Assembly: GCA_965203255.1 (NCBI GenBank)
Contig: OZ241882.1
Span: 1,240,001-1,304,000 of the forward strand
Origin: JAPOUP01 sp965203255
GTDB taxonomy: Bacteria > Pseudomonadota > Alphaproteobacteria > Rhodobacterales > Rhodobacteraceae
Length of the DNA: 64,000 nt
Direction of reading: 5' to 3'
Below are positions 8,832-17,343 of this stretch, piece by piece. Each line of letters begins with the position of its first letter. Within the stretch, counting starts at the first letter, position 1. The translations under genes were made by a program, and so were the position numbers. Below the pieces are notes generated by a model. It was not told the DNA's origin. It saw only the letters and a program-made list of their open reading frames with translations, and searched no databases.

Positions 8832-9142
8832 CAGACTTTCACAAGGACACGTCCGTTCTCAACTCGCGTTTCATAGGTTGCGAGGTCTTTGGTTGCAGGC
8901 GCGCTCAACGCCTTGCCGGTCTTCACGCAGAACCGGCCCTGATGCAGCGGACATTCGATCACGCCGTCCATCACCAAACCGTCGTCGAGCGGCTCGTCTT
9001 CATGCGTACACATGCCGTCAGTGGCAAAGAACCCTTCGGGCGTGTTGTAGATCGCGATATGCGCGCCGTCGATGTCGATGCCAATCAAGTCCTCATCGTC
9101 GATATCGTCGGTGGCGCAGGCGTCATGCCACTGCTGAGCCAT
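8831..9142 (-). CDS. Rieske-type [2Fe-2S] ferredoxin
   Basis: A 103-residue single-domain Rieske protein with ligands Cys45-X-His47 (MCTHED) and Cys64-X2-His67 (ECPLHQGRF). Such proteins carry electrons to oxygenases or desaturases in the cytoplasm. Its start overlaps the upstream desaturase stop by 20 bases, and its stop TGA overlaps the M24 start. This indicates translational coupling and suggests it feeds the di-iron desaturase, the Rieske oxygenase at 15790, or both. Confidence 0.93.
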   Translation of the reverse strand: MAQQWHDACATDDIDDEDLIGIDIDGAHIAIYNTPEGFFATDGMCTHEDEPLDDGLVMDGVIECPLHQGRFCVKTGKALSAPATKDLATYETRVENGRVLVKV

Positions 9143-10136
9143 CGTTCTCTCCTTTGAAGTCGTCCGAGAATGCCTGACGGATCTTGGTCGAGCGGTCGTT
9201 CAGCCCGAGTGAGCGCCGGATGGTGATTTTCAGAACCTCCCAATGGGTGCCGAGGAAACCGGCATCGGGTTCGGGCAGTTGTTCGGTCAGCGCTTTGCTC
9301 AGATCGGGAAGCGCATGAAACGGCACCGTTGGGTAGAGGTGGTGCTCGATGTGATGGTTCATGTTGAAATAGAGGAACTGGAAGAACCAGTTGGTGCGGA
9401 AGGAACGGGTGGATTGTACGATGTTCGGCTGGTTCTCCGCCATTTCCACATGCTGCATCAGAATAAAGGCGTTCATGATCGGCCCCCCCAGCACACGCGG
9501 GATCACGATCAGCCAGAGCGGCCAGAGCCAGCCGAACCAGATGCTGATCGCGGCAATGCCCATGTAAATGCCGACGCAAATCTGCGTGTAGCGTTGTATC
9601 CGTGGCAATTCGCTTTCCGGTGCGATGCGCTTCACATCCTTCGAGAAGATGCCAAGGGAATGCAGCGCGAACATCTTGGTCTGGTGCCAATATAGACCGA
9701 GCCCGAGGATCTCCTCGAGCCAACCCCAAAAGGTCAGCGGGATTGGGGCGTAGGGCATCTGGTTGTCCTCGCCCTCTATCCAGGTGTGCGTGTGGTGGCT
9801 GGCGTGGGAGTAGCGCCGGTGCAGCGGTTCCTCGTAGTAGAGAAGCGAGGTGAACCAGAACACCGCCTCGTTCAGCCAGCGGGTGCGGAAGGCTGTGCCA
9901 TGTGCGCATTCGTGGGAAAGCGCATAGGCGGAGACCGCGAAGAAGCTCGAATAAAGGAGTAGTGCTGGCACCATCCACCAGGTACCCGCAGACCACAGAA
10001 CCAAGGTGCCTGTGACTGCCAGCAGTGCCAGCCAGGAGGTAAGGTAGATCAGCCCTGGCCGATCAATTCGCCGCATTAGTGCCTTAAGTGCCTTCTTGTC
10101 CATGTGAATGTCGGATGTGTTGGCGTTGGTTATCAT
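9123..10136 (-). CDS. membrane fatty-acid-desaturase-type di-iron oxygenase
   Basis: A 337-residue integral membrane protein. It has the three histidine clusters that hold the di-iron centre: HECAH (residues 75-79), HRRYSHASHH (106-115) and HHIEHH near residue 263. Hydrophobic segments lie at about 30-50, 53-72 and 185-225. The family desaturates acyl chains or hydroxylates/demethylates small molecules (for example alkane- or betaine-type substrates). Its place in a catabolic operon beside a Rieske ferredoxin argues for oxidation of a small substrate rather than lipid desaturation. Met12 is an alternative start. Confidence 0.9.
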   Translation of the reverse strand: MITNANTSDIHMDKKALKALMRRIDRPGLIYLTSWLALLAVTGTLVLWSAGTWWMVPALLLYSSFFAVSAYALSHECAHGTAFRTRWLNEAVFWFTSLLYYEEPLHRRYSHASHHTHTWIEGEDNQMPYAPIPLTFWGWLEEILGLGLYWHQTKMFALHSLGIFSKDVKRIAPESELPRIQRYTQICVGIYMGIAAISIWFGWLWPLWLIVIPRVLGGPIMNAFILMQHVEMAENQPNIVQSTRSFRTNWFFQFLYFNMNHHIEHHLYPTVPFHALPDLSKALTEQLPEPDAGFLGTHWEVLKITIRRSLGLNDRSTKIRQAFSDDFKGENDGSAVA

Positions 10137-10159
10137 GGAACTCTCCGGCCGCCGTGCTG

Positions 10160-11782
10160 CTATTGCAGCCAGGCGTCACTTTCGTCGATCTCGATGATCG
10201 TTGGCCCGTCCGCCTTAAGGGCGAACTCCAGCGCATCACGAAGTTGCTCGGCGCTTTGCGGGCGACGGCCATGGGCGCCAAAGGCTTTGGCGATCTCGGT
10301 GAACTCCGGGTTGTAGATCGTGCAGCCGATGGTGGGCAGGTCCTTGCTGTCCATATGCTCGCGGATCTCCTGATAGCCATCGTTGGACCAAACCACGACC
10401 GGCACGGGGAGCTTTTGCTCCACCGCCGCCGCCAGTTCCTCACAGGTCATCTGGAAGGAACCATCACCGGTGATGCAGGCCACCGGCTTTTCCCCCGCGC
10501 CGACTTTCATGCCGATGGCAACGGGCAGGCCGAAGCCCATGGCCGCGTAGCCATTGGGGAAGTGAAAGAGGTTCGGGCGCTTCATCGGATAGTGGTATAG
10601 CCCGGTGTAGCAGACTTGGGAGGCATCTGCGCTGATGATCGTGTCCTCGGGCAGAACCTCGCGTATGATCTCCAGCGCCTTCTTATGTTTAGCGGATTCC
10701 TTGCAGAGATCGCCCGCGAACTGCGCCTTTGTCGCCTTCACCAATTCGATTGCGGGCCGGTCGTTTTCGGGACCATTGTGATCTTCAAGCGCATTCAGGA
10801 TTGCCGCAACCGCCAGTTTGGAATCGCTCAAGAGCGCCGCCGCGGGCTTTGAGTAATGCATGATCTGGCCCGGGTCGATGTCGATCCGGATCAGGTTGCC
10901 GTTGATCGGGTAATCCTCGGTGAAATAGCGGTCTGGTTCGGCAAATTCGGTGCCGATGGCCAGAACACAGTCGGCGTCGCGCAACAGGTCGCGTACCGGA
11001 TCAAAGGCCTGGGTGAAGCCCATGCAAAGCGGATGATCCTCGGGAATCACGCCTTTGCCGGCACAGGAGTTGATGACAGGCGCGTCCAGCCGCTCGGCCA
11101 GTCTGAGCACCTCCGCCGAGGCCGGAATGGCTCCACCGCCCACCACGATCATGGTGGATTTGCTGTCCGACAACATGGCCGCGATCCGGTCGACCTCGCT
11201 CGGGTCGGGACCGGGTTTCGGGGCAGGTGGCCAGGCTTCGATGTCGAAATTCGCCGGACCTGCCAGCACATCCTGCGGGATCTGGATGCAGATCGGGCGC
11301 GGGCGCTGGCCGGAGAAGACGGCAAAGGCGCGCGCCAGAACCTCGGGCAGGTTGCTCGGGTCAAGAAGTGTATGGGTAAAGGCGGTGACCTGATCGGTGA
11401 TGTCCGATTGCGAGCGCAACTCGTGCATCCGGCCGCCACCCATGCCAAGTTCGCGCACATTGTTCATGGTGGTGAAGACCAGCATCGGGATTGAGTTGCC
11501 GTAAGCCTCACCAATCGCAGTGATTCCGTTGGTCACCCCCGCACCGGTGACAAGAAAGCAAACGCCGGGCTTGCCTGTGGCGGCAGCATACCCATAGGCG
11601 CCATAGGCCGAGCCCTGCTCGTGCCGGGGTGTCACCTGTCGAATGGCCATCTTGTCGAAGCTTCGGTAGAACTCCACCGTGTGATACCCAGGAATTCCAA
11701 AGACGGTGTCCACACCATAGGCATTGAGCAGGTGCAGCAGACCCTCGCCACAGGTCATGCTGGATGTATCGATATCTTTCAT
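10160..11782 (-). CDS. thiamine-pyrophosphate-dependent enzyme of the acetolactate synthase / 2-oxoacid decarboxylase family
   Basis: A 540-residue three-domain TPP enzyme. The N-terminal domain has the catalytic Glu55 in TPRHEQGSAYGAYGYA. The central domain begins near residue 195 (MIVVGGGAIP). The C-terminal TPP-binding motif is GDGSF followed about 27 residues later by SNDGYQEI. Relatives include acetolactate synthase, benzoylformate decarboxylase and 5-guanidino-2-oxopentanoate decarboxylase. The next gene upstream encodes a 2-hydroxyacid dehydrogenase four bases away. A hydroxyacid-to-oxoacid-to-aldehyde sequence would therefore be coherent. The substrate is unknown. Confidence 0.9.
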   Translation of the reverse strand: MKDIDTSSMTCGEGLLHLLNAYGVDTVFGIPGYHTVEFYRSFDKMAIRQVTPRHEQGSAYGAYGYAAATGKPGVCFLVTGAGVTNGITAIGEAYGNSIPMLVFTTMNNVRELGMGGGRMHELRSQSDITDQVTAFTHTLLDPSNLPEVLARAFAVFSGQRPRPICIQIPQDVLAGPANFDIEAWPPAPKPGPDPSEVDRIAAMLSDSKSTMIVVGGGAIPASAEVLRLAERLDAPVINSCAGKGVIPEDHPLCMGFTQAFDPVRDLLRDADCVLAIGTEFAEPDRYFTEDYPINGNLIRIDIDPGQIMHYSKPAAALLSDSKLAVAAILNALEDHNGPENDRPAIELVKATKAQFAGDLCKESAKHKKALEIIREVLPEDTIISADASQVCYTGLYHYPMKRPNLFHFPNGYAAMGFGLPVAIGMKVGAGEKPVACITGDGSFQMTCEELAAAVEQKLPVPVVVWSNDGYQEIREHMDSKDLPTIGCTIYNPEFTEIAKAFGAHGRRPQSAEQLRDALEFALKADGPTIIEIDESDAWLQ

Positions 11783-11785
11783 GGC

Positions 11786-12757
11786 TTACTTTGACCCTTC
11801 AACGACGAAATGGTTGGGCCGACCGGTATTGGCATAGGTGATGATGTTTTTGATAGCGCGCGAGCGGCCTTCCTCGTCGGCCTCGACCGAGTAATAGGCG
11901 GCATGAGGTGACACGACTGTACGAGGGTGGTGCAACAGGGGATCTTCCGGATCGGGCGGTTCGACCTCGAACACGTCAAGACCGGCACCGCCGATCTGTC
12001 CGCAGTCAAGCGCGGCAAGGAGTGCTTTGGCGTCGATCAGCGCACCGCGGGAGGCGTTGACGATGAAACTGCCCCGGGCCATGCGACCCAGGAGACCGGC
12101 ATCGACGATGTGCCGGGTTTCGGCTGTGAGCGGCGCATGCAGAGAGACGACATTCGACTGTTCAAACAGAGCCTCTTTGCTGTCCACCCTCTCGACCCCG
12201 TCCGGGAATGCCTCAGCGGGCATGTAGGGATCATAGGCGATGACTTTGCCGAAACTGGGGGCTGCGCTTCGCGCGGCCTGCTGGCCGATGCGCCCGCAGC
12301 CCAGGAGGCCAAAGGTCATGTCATGGGTCCGGTGCAGCACGCCAGGTTCTTCGTAATCCCAGCGTTTCTCCCGCACCGAGCGGTCATAGAAGGGCAGGTG
12401 CCGGACCAGCGACAGCGCCATGGCGGCGGCGTGAACGCCAACCTCGGAAACCCAGGCATCTGGGATATGGGCAACCCAGGTCCCGTGGCGCTTGGCTGCC
12501 TCCGTGTCGATGGCATCCACTCCCACTAGCGGTACGCTGACGATTTTCAGATCCGGCAGAGCGGCGAAGGCGGATTCGCCAATCGGGGCATAGAGCGACA
12601 CGATGGCGTCGGCGCCTGTGTCTTTGACAAGGGCGATCACCTCTTCCTCGGTCGTGCAATGGGGCTCGGCCACAACCATGTCGAAACCCGCCTCGTTTAT
12701 GAGGGCGATTTCCAGATTGAGGTCTGGCTGAACAAAATCGACAAAGGCGATCTTCAC
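11786..12757 (-). CDS. D-isomer-specific 2-hydroxyacid dehydrogenase
   Basis: A 323-residue NAD(P)-dependent oxidoreductase, first gene of the minus-strand operon. The Rossmann motif is FGLLGCGRIGQQA near residue 150. Later come VNASRGALID with the catalytic arginine, DVFEVEPP with the glutamate region, and SPHAAYYS with the catalytic histidine. The family interconverts 2-oxo and D-2-hydroxy acids. It supplies or removes a substrate for the TPP enzyme whose ATG follows three bases after its stop codon. A second paralogue lies at 14693. Confidence 0.93.
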   Translation of the reverse strand: MKIAFVDFVQPDLNLEIALINEAGFDMVVAEPHCTTEEEVIALVKDTGADAIVSLYAPIGESAFAALPDLKIVSVPLVGVDAIDTEAAKRHGTWVAHIPDAWVSEVGVHAAAMALSLVRHLPFYDRSVREKRWDYEEPGVLHRTHDMTFGLLGCGRIGQQAARSAAPSFGKVIAYDPYMPAEAFPDGVERVDSKEALFEQSNVVSLHAPLTAETRHIVDAGLLGRMARGSFIVNASRGALIDAKALLAALDCGQIGGAGLDVFEVEPPDPEDPLLHHPRTVVSPHAAYYSVEADEEGRSRAIKNIITYANTGRPNHFVVEGSK

Positions 12758-12903
12758 GCTTGGGTCTCCTTTATGGGCCTTGGAATGCGCCGGAGCGGCG
12801 GACCGCCCCTTCCAGCCATATGGGGGCCGCCGATCCGGCTTTTCAAATGACTAATTTTGCCCCATTGCATGACGAAACGGAATGCCAGGGTTGAGGCTAC
12901 GCC
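12758..12903. promoter_or_regulatory. divergent promoter region between the dehydrogenase operon and the LysR gene
   Basis: This 146-base gap separates the start of the minus-strand operon (12757) from the LysR start (12904). That arrangement is typical of a LysR regulator and the operon it controls. A GC-rich imperfect palindrome around 12790-12815 and an AT-richer patch around 12840-12870 are visible. I cannot pin down the T-N11-A operator. Confidence 0.5.
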
Positions 12904-13791
12904 ATGCCAACGGAGTTTCACAAAGCGGCGACACCGCCCTTGCACTGGTTGCGGGCCTTTTCGGTGTCGGCGCGTTACCTGAGCTTCACGGGTGCAGCGC
13001 AGGAATTGCTCATCACCCAATCGGCAGTCAGCAAACAGGTGCGTCTGCTTGAGCAGGCGCTTGGCCAGCAACTGTTCGTGCGCCGCCACCGTGGGTTGCG
13101 GCTGACTGAAGCAGGACGCAACTATCTGCCGATAGTCGAACGCGCGTTCAACACCTTGGAAGAGGGGACACGGTCTTTTCTGGGTTATTCGGCGGGCCGC
13201 AATCTCCATCTCAAGGTGAACCACTCCTTCGCAACCTTCTGGCTTGTCGATCAACTGGACATCTTCATGGATGCTCACCCGGAGGTGCAACTGACGGTCT
13301 CGACCGCACTCTGGGAGCAGGAGTTTCTTGAAACCAGAGCCGATGTTGAAATTCATTATGGTCGGGAGGAGACCTTTGGCGACGGTGCCGTTCGATTGAG
13401 AGAGGAAGCCCATACGCCCGTCTGCGCCCCGGATCTCGCCGAGCGGCTGCAAGAGCCCGGTGACCTGAGTGGTGCGCGCATACTTGATCTGACCGGCGTG
13501 AATGAGGCCTGGGATTTCTGGCTGTCTCGTTCCGGAATCAAGGGCGTGACCTTGAGTCATCGCCACTATTTCAGCACCTATGTCCTTGCCCTGAACATTG
13601 CCAAGGCCGGTAAGGGCGTGTCCATGGGGCACAGGACGCTGGTGGAGCGTGCAATTGAGCGGGGCGAGCTGGTCGAACCGTTCGATGTTCAGGTGCCCGG
13701 TCGCGACGGGTATTTTTTGATCCACAACAAGGGTCCGTCGAAAAACCCACATGCGGCGGCGTTTGTCGACTGGATAACCTCTATGTTCTAA
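12904..13791 (+). CDS. LysR family transcriptional regulator (GcvA-like)
   Basis: A 295-residue regulator. The N-terminal winged HTH is at residues 14-72 (HWLRAFSVSARYLSFTGAAQELLITQSAVSKQVRLLEQALG). The substrate-binding-like effector domain starts near 100. The wording is that of GcvA-type LysR proteins. It is transcribed away from the five-gene minus operon. It converges on the broken dehydrogenase gene, stopping seven bases before that gene's end. It probably controls one or both flanking operons in response to the catabolic substrate. Confidence 0.95.
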   Translation: MPTEFHKAATPPLHWLRAFSVSARYLSFTGAAQELLITQSAVSKQVRLLEQALGQQLFVRRHRGLRLTEAGRNYLPIVERAFNTLEEGTRSFLGYSAGRNLHLKVNHSFATFWLVDQLDIFMDAHPEVQLTVSTALWEQEFLETRADVEIHYGREETFGDGAVRLREEAHTPVCAPDLAERLQEPGDLSGARILDLTGVNEAWDFWLSRSGIKGVTLSHRHYFSTYVLALNIAKAGKGVSMGHRTLVERAIERGELVEPFDVQVPGRDGYFLIHNKGPSKNPHAAAFVDWITSMF

Positions 13792-13797
13792 TGGCGC

Positions 13798-14683
13798 CTA
13801 TTCGGCGACCGGGTGGTTGGCCATACGCTCCAGCGCCTTGACCAGGCCCGAGTGATCGTCCTGCCCATCACCATTGGCGATGCAGGAGTTGAATAGTTCC
13901 CGCGGGGGCGCGGTGTTCGGTAGGGATACCCCCAAAGCATGCTCGGAAGACAGGGCAAGGTTAAGGTCCTTCTGGTGCAACTCAATGCGGAAGCCCGGGT
14001 CCATCGTCCTGTCAACCATGCGTTGCCCGTGCACCTCAAGGATTTTCGACGAAGCGAAACCGCCCGTCAGGGCCTGACGCACATTCACCGGATCGCATCC
14101 GGCCTTGGAGTCAAAGACCAACGCTTCGGAAACCGCTTCGATGTTCAGGGCCACGATGATCTGGTTGGCAATCTTGCAGGTCTGGCCTGCGCCATTATGC
14201 GCGCCGATCAAAGTGATGTTCTTTCCCATTAGCTCGAACAGCGGGACTGCGCGGTCAAATGCCGCCTGCGGCCGCCGCACATGATGGTCAGACTGGCGGC
14301 ATTGGCACCGACTTCTCCGCCCGAGACCGGAGCATCCACGTAAAGCCCGCCGCTGGCCTCTACAACCTTGGCCAGAGTCTCAGTCGCAATCGGGCTGATC
14401 GAGGACATGTCGATCACCAGCGATTCGTCGCGCACGCTCTCCAAGACGCCGTTTTCCCCGGCGATGACACGCTCCACATCAGGCGTATCGGGGATCATGA
14501 CGATCACCGTGTCACACTCTGCCCCCACCTGTGCAGGTGTGGCCACCACCTGAACCTTCTTGCTGGCCAGGTCCCTTGGCAGGGGCGAGCGGTTCAGGCA
14601 GATGAAGATCCTATGGCCCGCATCCGCCAGATGCCCGGCCATGGGAGCCCCATGACGCCCAGCCCCATGAATCCGATATTCAT
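13798..14683 (-). pseudogene. 3-hydroxyisobutyrate dehydrogenase-like gene with two frameshifts
   Basis: The reading frame starts at 14683 with MNIGFMGLGVMG, the NAD-binding GxGxxG of the MmsB/GarR family. It then loses frame near 14652, before the fragment that runs MAGHLADAGHRIF to VDAPVSGGEVGANAASLTIMCGG, and again near 14270. The last part (PQAAFDRAVPLFELMGKN to the end) is intact and has the catalytic-lysine region GQTCKIANQ. Both shifts look like single-base deletions. An intact protein of about 294 residues would result if they were repaired. It is either a recent pseudogene or carries two sequencing errors. It is third in the operon after the Rieske oxygenase. Confidence 0.85.
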
Positions 14684-14692
14684 GTCATGCTC

Positions 14693-15715
14693 CTAGTATC
14701 CGAGTTTCGGGTCAATGGGGTTCAAGAGAGGCTTGCCAGACAGAAAAAGCTCCATGTTCTGGAAGAAAAGACCAAGGGTCAGCGGGATGTAGGCGTCGCC
14801 ATCATCGGCTGAGACATGGGGCGTGATGATGAGGTTCTTTGTGTTCCAGAGCCGCGATCCCGGCGCGATCGGTTCCGGATCGAAGACGTCCAGGATGGCG
14901 CCGCCCAGGCTGCCGTCTTCCAGCTTGTCGCATAGCGCGTCGTAGTCCATCACCGCCTCGCGCCCGATATTGATGATGCCCGCGGTCGGCTTCATCAGAT
15001 CGAGCCTTCGATAGTCCATCAATCCACGGGTTTCCGGTGTGTCAGGTGTGGCGATCAACAAGTAATCCGCAAGCGGCAAAACCGTGTCAAGTTCTGCTGT
15101 CGGCACGCAACGGTCGCAACCCTCTACATCGCGACCTGAGCGGTTTACACCGATGGTTTCGACGCCCAGAGGCTTGATCATTTTTGCTCCGGACCCACCG
15201 AGCGACCCGGTGCCCAGAACCACGACGGTCTTGCCCGCAATCGGCGAGCAATAGAGGGATTCGTAGTGCGCCTTGCCCTGGTTGGTGACTATGGCGGGCA
15301 TATGCGAATGCAGCATCAGGATCGCCATAAGCCCGAACTCGCCCGCCTTTGCCGCATGAACGCCCTTGTTGTTGGTCAGCGTCACGCCTTCGGGCAGCCA
15401 GTCAATGGGCAGCATGTGTTCGACACCGGCACCGATGCAGTGAATCCACTTCAGGTTCGGCGCGACCTCGGCCAAGTCGTCGGTGGGCAGGTTCCAGGTC
15501 AACAGAATCTCGGCCTCGGCCATCGAGCTATGCCAGTTGTCTGTGTCCCAGTCGAAGAAGGGATCGAGCTTGCCGACGACCTCCGGGCACAGCGCCTCTG
15601 CCGCATCGAAATGTTTGCGGGTGATTGTGAACACCTCTTCGCCTTCCGGCGTGTTGGGAAACGACCCTTCGGCCCAACGGTTGTTTTTTACGTGAACTTT
15701 CACGCCCATGTCCAA
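14693..15715 (-). CDS. D-isomer-specific 2-hydroxyacid dehydrogenase
   Basis: A 340-residue protein with the NAD-binding VVVLGTGSLGGSGAK near residue 165, the INIGREAV catalytic-arginine strand, LDVFDPEP and the TPHVSADD catalytic-histidine motif. It resembles glyoxylate/hydroxypyruvate reductases. It is 74 bases downstream of the Rieske oxygenase and nine bases from the dehydrogenase pseudogene, so the three form an operon. It differs clearly from the paralogue at 11786, so the two probably handle different hydroxy acids. Confidence 0.93.
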   Translation of the reverse strand: MDMGVKVHVKNNRWAEGSFPNTPEGEEVFTITRKHFDAAEALCPEVVGKLDPFFDWDTDNWHSSMAEAEILLTWNLPTDDLAEVAPNLKWIHCIGAGVEHMLPIDWLPEGVTLTNNKGVHAAKAGEFGLMAILMLHSHMPAIVTNQGKAHYESLYCSPIAGKTVVVLGTGSLGGSGAKMIKPLGVETIGVNRSGRDVEGCDRCVPTAELDTVLPLADYLLIATPDTPETRGLMDYRRLDLMKPTAGIINIGREAVMDYDALCDKLEDGSLGGAILDVFDPEPIAPGSRLWNTKNLIITPHVSADDGDAYIPLTLGLFFQNMELFLSGKPLLNPIDPKLGY

Positions 15716-15789
15716 ATCCTTGCGTTGTCTCAGACAAAAGGCCGGGTCGCCTGCTCCGGTTGGGCAGACGACTCGAGTCAGGAGAGAAT

Positions 15790-17175
15790 TCAGTTGATGC
15801 CCTGCGCTTCGATTTCCTTGAGACGCTTGATGATTTCCGGGTCACGATTGTCGTCACACCAGTCTTCGTGTTCGAATTGCATGTCCATCACGGCCTCGCC
15901 AATCTTCATTAGATAAGCCTTGTCATCCTGACCCTCGATGGGTGGCAGATGCAGCACCGTGTCCTGACCATAGGTCCTTACGGAATAACCTTTGTGGCGA
16001 ACAGGTTGCGGCGGCTCGATCCCGTCATTTGCAAGGTCGCGGACCGCCTTGCGCACGCGGCGCCGGTAAAGCGAGATGCCACGGTCGGTGGGCATCAGGT
16101 TCTCGCCCTTGTGGGTAGAAATCGGCCCCATGCCCTCCACCGCCTCGGAATCGGCTGGGTATCTTTGCTTTTCTATCGGTGTCCGATCCAGCACCTCGCC
16201 CTGTTCGATCATTTCGTGACCTTCCCTGGTGTTGTACTCATGCGGATCCCACCGTTCGCCGAAATTGGCCCAAGCATAAACAACTGTGTTCTCGTCATCG
16301 ACCGGCACGACCCAACGGGTGAAGCAGGAGCGTCCAAAATAGCGTTGCTTGGTTCCGTCGGCGGCATAGGCTGATCCGGCCTGGGTGAAATTGGGCAGCA
16401 CCAGTTCATTGACCCTTACCCAGGCGTTTTCGCCGATGCGGCGTATAGACGCCCCAAGGAAGTGGTTTTCGTGGCGTTCATAGAATTTCAGTTCGCCTGC
16501 AGCCATCATTCCTTCAGAGAACTGTGGGTGGCTGTTCTGGCCATGCAGAAACGTCGTATGGGTCGGATCCATGATTGCGTCCTGAACCTGAATCCAGTTG
16601 CAGGCGTAAGGCGCCTTGTAAGTCGCGCTGGTCATGCCTTCATGCTCGAAGGCATCAAAGATTGGAAACTCGGGCTGTTTCTCGGGCGGTCCCATATAGG
16701 TAAAGATCAAGCCGCGATACTCGATCACCGGATAGGCACCCAGTCGCCTGCGTTCCTTGACCATCTGGACCGCGCGAGCGGTCTCGTCCTCGGCCGGCGC
16801 TTCAAGGATTTCACCATCCGGAGCGAACAGCCACCCGTGATAGCAGCAACGGATGCCATTCGCTTCGCACCTGCCGTATTCGAGCGAAGCACGCCGATGC
16901 AGGCAGTGTTTGTGGACAAGGCCAATCTGATCGCGCTTCTTGCCATGACGGAACAGAACCAGTTCTTCGCCCAAAATCGTGATGGCCTTGGGCAGGTCGC
17001 TTATGTCTTCGGTGATGTGAACCGGGTGCCAGAAGCGGCGTAGATATTCACCAGCGGGTGTGCCAGCCCCCACGCGGGCGATTTCCTCGTCAATTTCGGC
17101 GGGGCTGGATTGGCCATAGCCCTGAAAGTTCCCCGCAAAAACAGAGACTGTCGGCCTTTCAACGATGGATGTCAT
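15790..17175 (-). CDS. Rieske non-heme iron oxygenase, phthalate-dioxygenase-like
   Basis: A 461-residue oxygenase component. The Rieske ligands are in KHCLHRRAS (Cys-X-His) and CCYHGW (Cys-X2-His). The mononuclear-iron motif is NWIQVQDAIMDPTHTTFLHG. Length and motifs fit the phthalate-dioxygenase group, which hydroxylates or O-/N-demethylates aromatic and heteroaromatic acids. It begins an operon divergent from the second Lrp gene. No reductase is encoded nearby. The Rieske ferredoxin at 8831 is the only candidate electron carrier in the island. Confidence 0.93.
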   Translation of the reverse strand: MTSIVERPTVSVFAGNFQGYGQSSPAEIDEEIARVGAGTPAGEYLRRFWHPVHITEDISDLPKAITILGEELVLFRHGKKRDQIGLVHKHCLHRRASLEYGRCEANGIRCCYHGWLFAPDGEILEAPAEDETARAVQMVKERRRLGAYPVIEYRGLIFTYMGPPEKQPEFPIFDAFEHEGMTSATYKAPYACNWIQVQDAIMDPTHTTFLHGQNSHPQFSEGMMAAGELKFYERHENHFLGASIRRIGENAWVRVNELVLPNFTQAGSAYAADGTKQRYFGRSCFTRWVVPVDDENTVVYAWANFGERWDPHEYNTREGHEMIEQGEVLDRTPIEKQRYPADSEAVEGMGPISTHKGENLMPTDRGISLYRRRVRKAVRDLANDGIEPPQPVRHKGYSVRTYGQDTVLHLPPIEGQDDKAYLMKIGEAVMDMQFEHEDWCDDNRDPEIIKRLKEIEAQGIN

Positions 17176-17343
17176 GGTTGGCTTCCTCCTGATCTATAGG
17201 GTCCGAAACTCATTGGAGTGCCGGCAAGACATTGACGGTTTCGAAGATGGATTGCGCATATGTTCCCGTCAACAGAAAAATTTATTGCCTATGCTGCGAT
17301 ATCCGTAGAATATCCGGAAATCCGCAATTGTGATGGTGAGGTC
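17176..17343. promoter_or_regulatory. divergent control region between the Rieske oxygenase and Lrp genes
   Basis: An AT-rich stretch (about 17255-17335) contains repeated short words of the form ATATCCG (near 17300-17320). They are spaced roughly one helix turn apart, as expected for Lrp-type binding. An in-frame ATG at 17260 exists, but GGTGAGG just before 17344 favours the later start, leaving this region non-coding. Confidence 0.45.
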
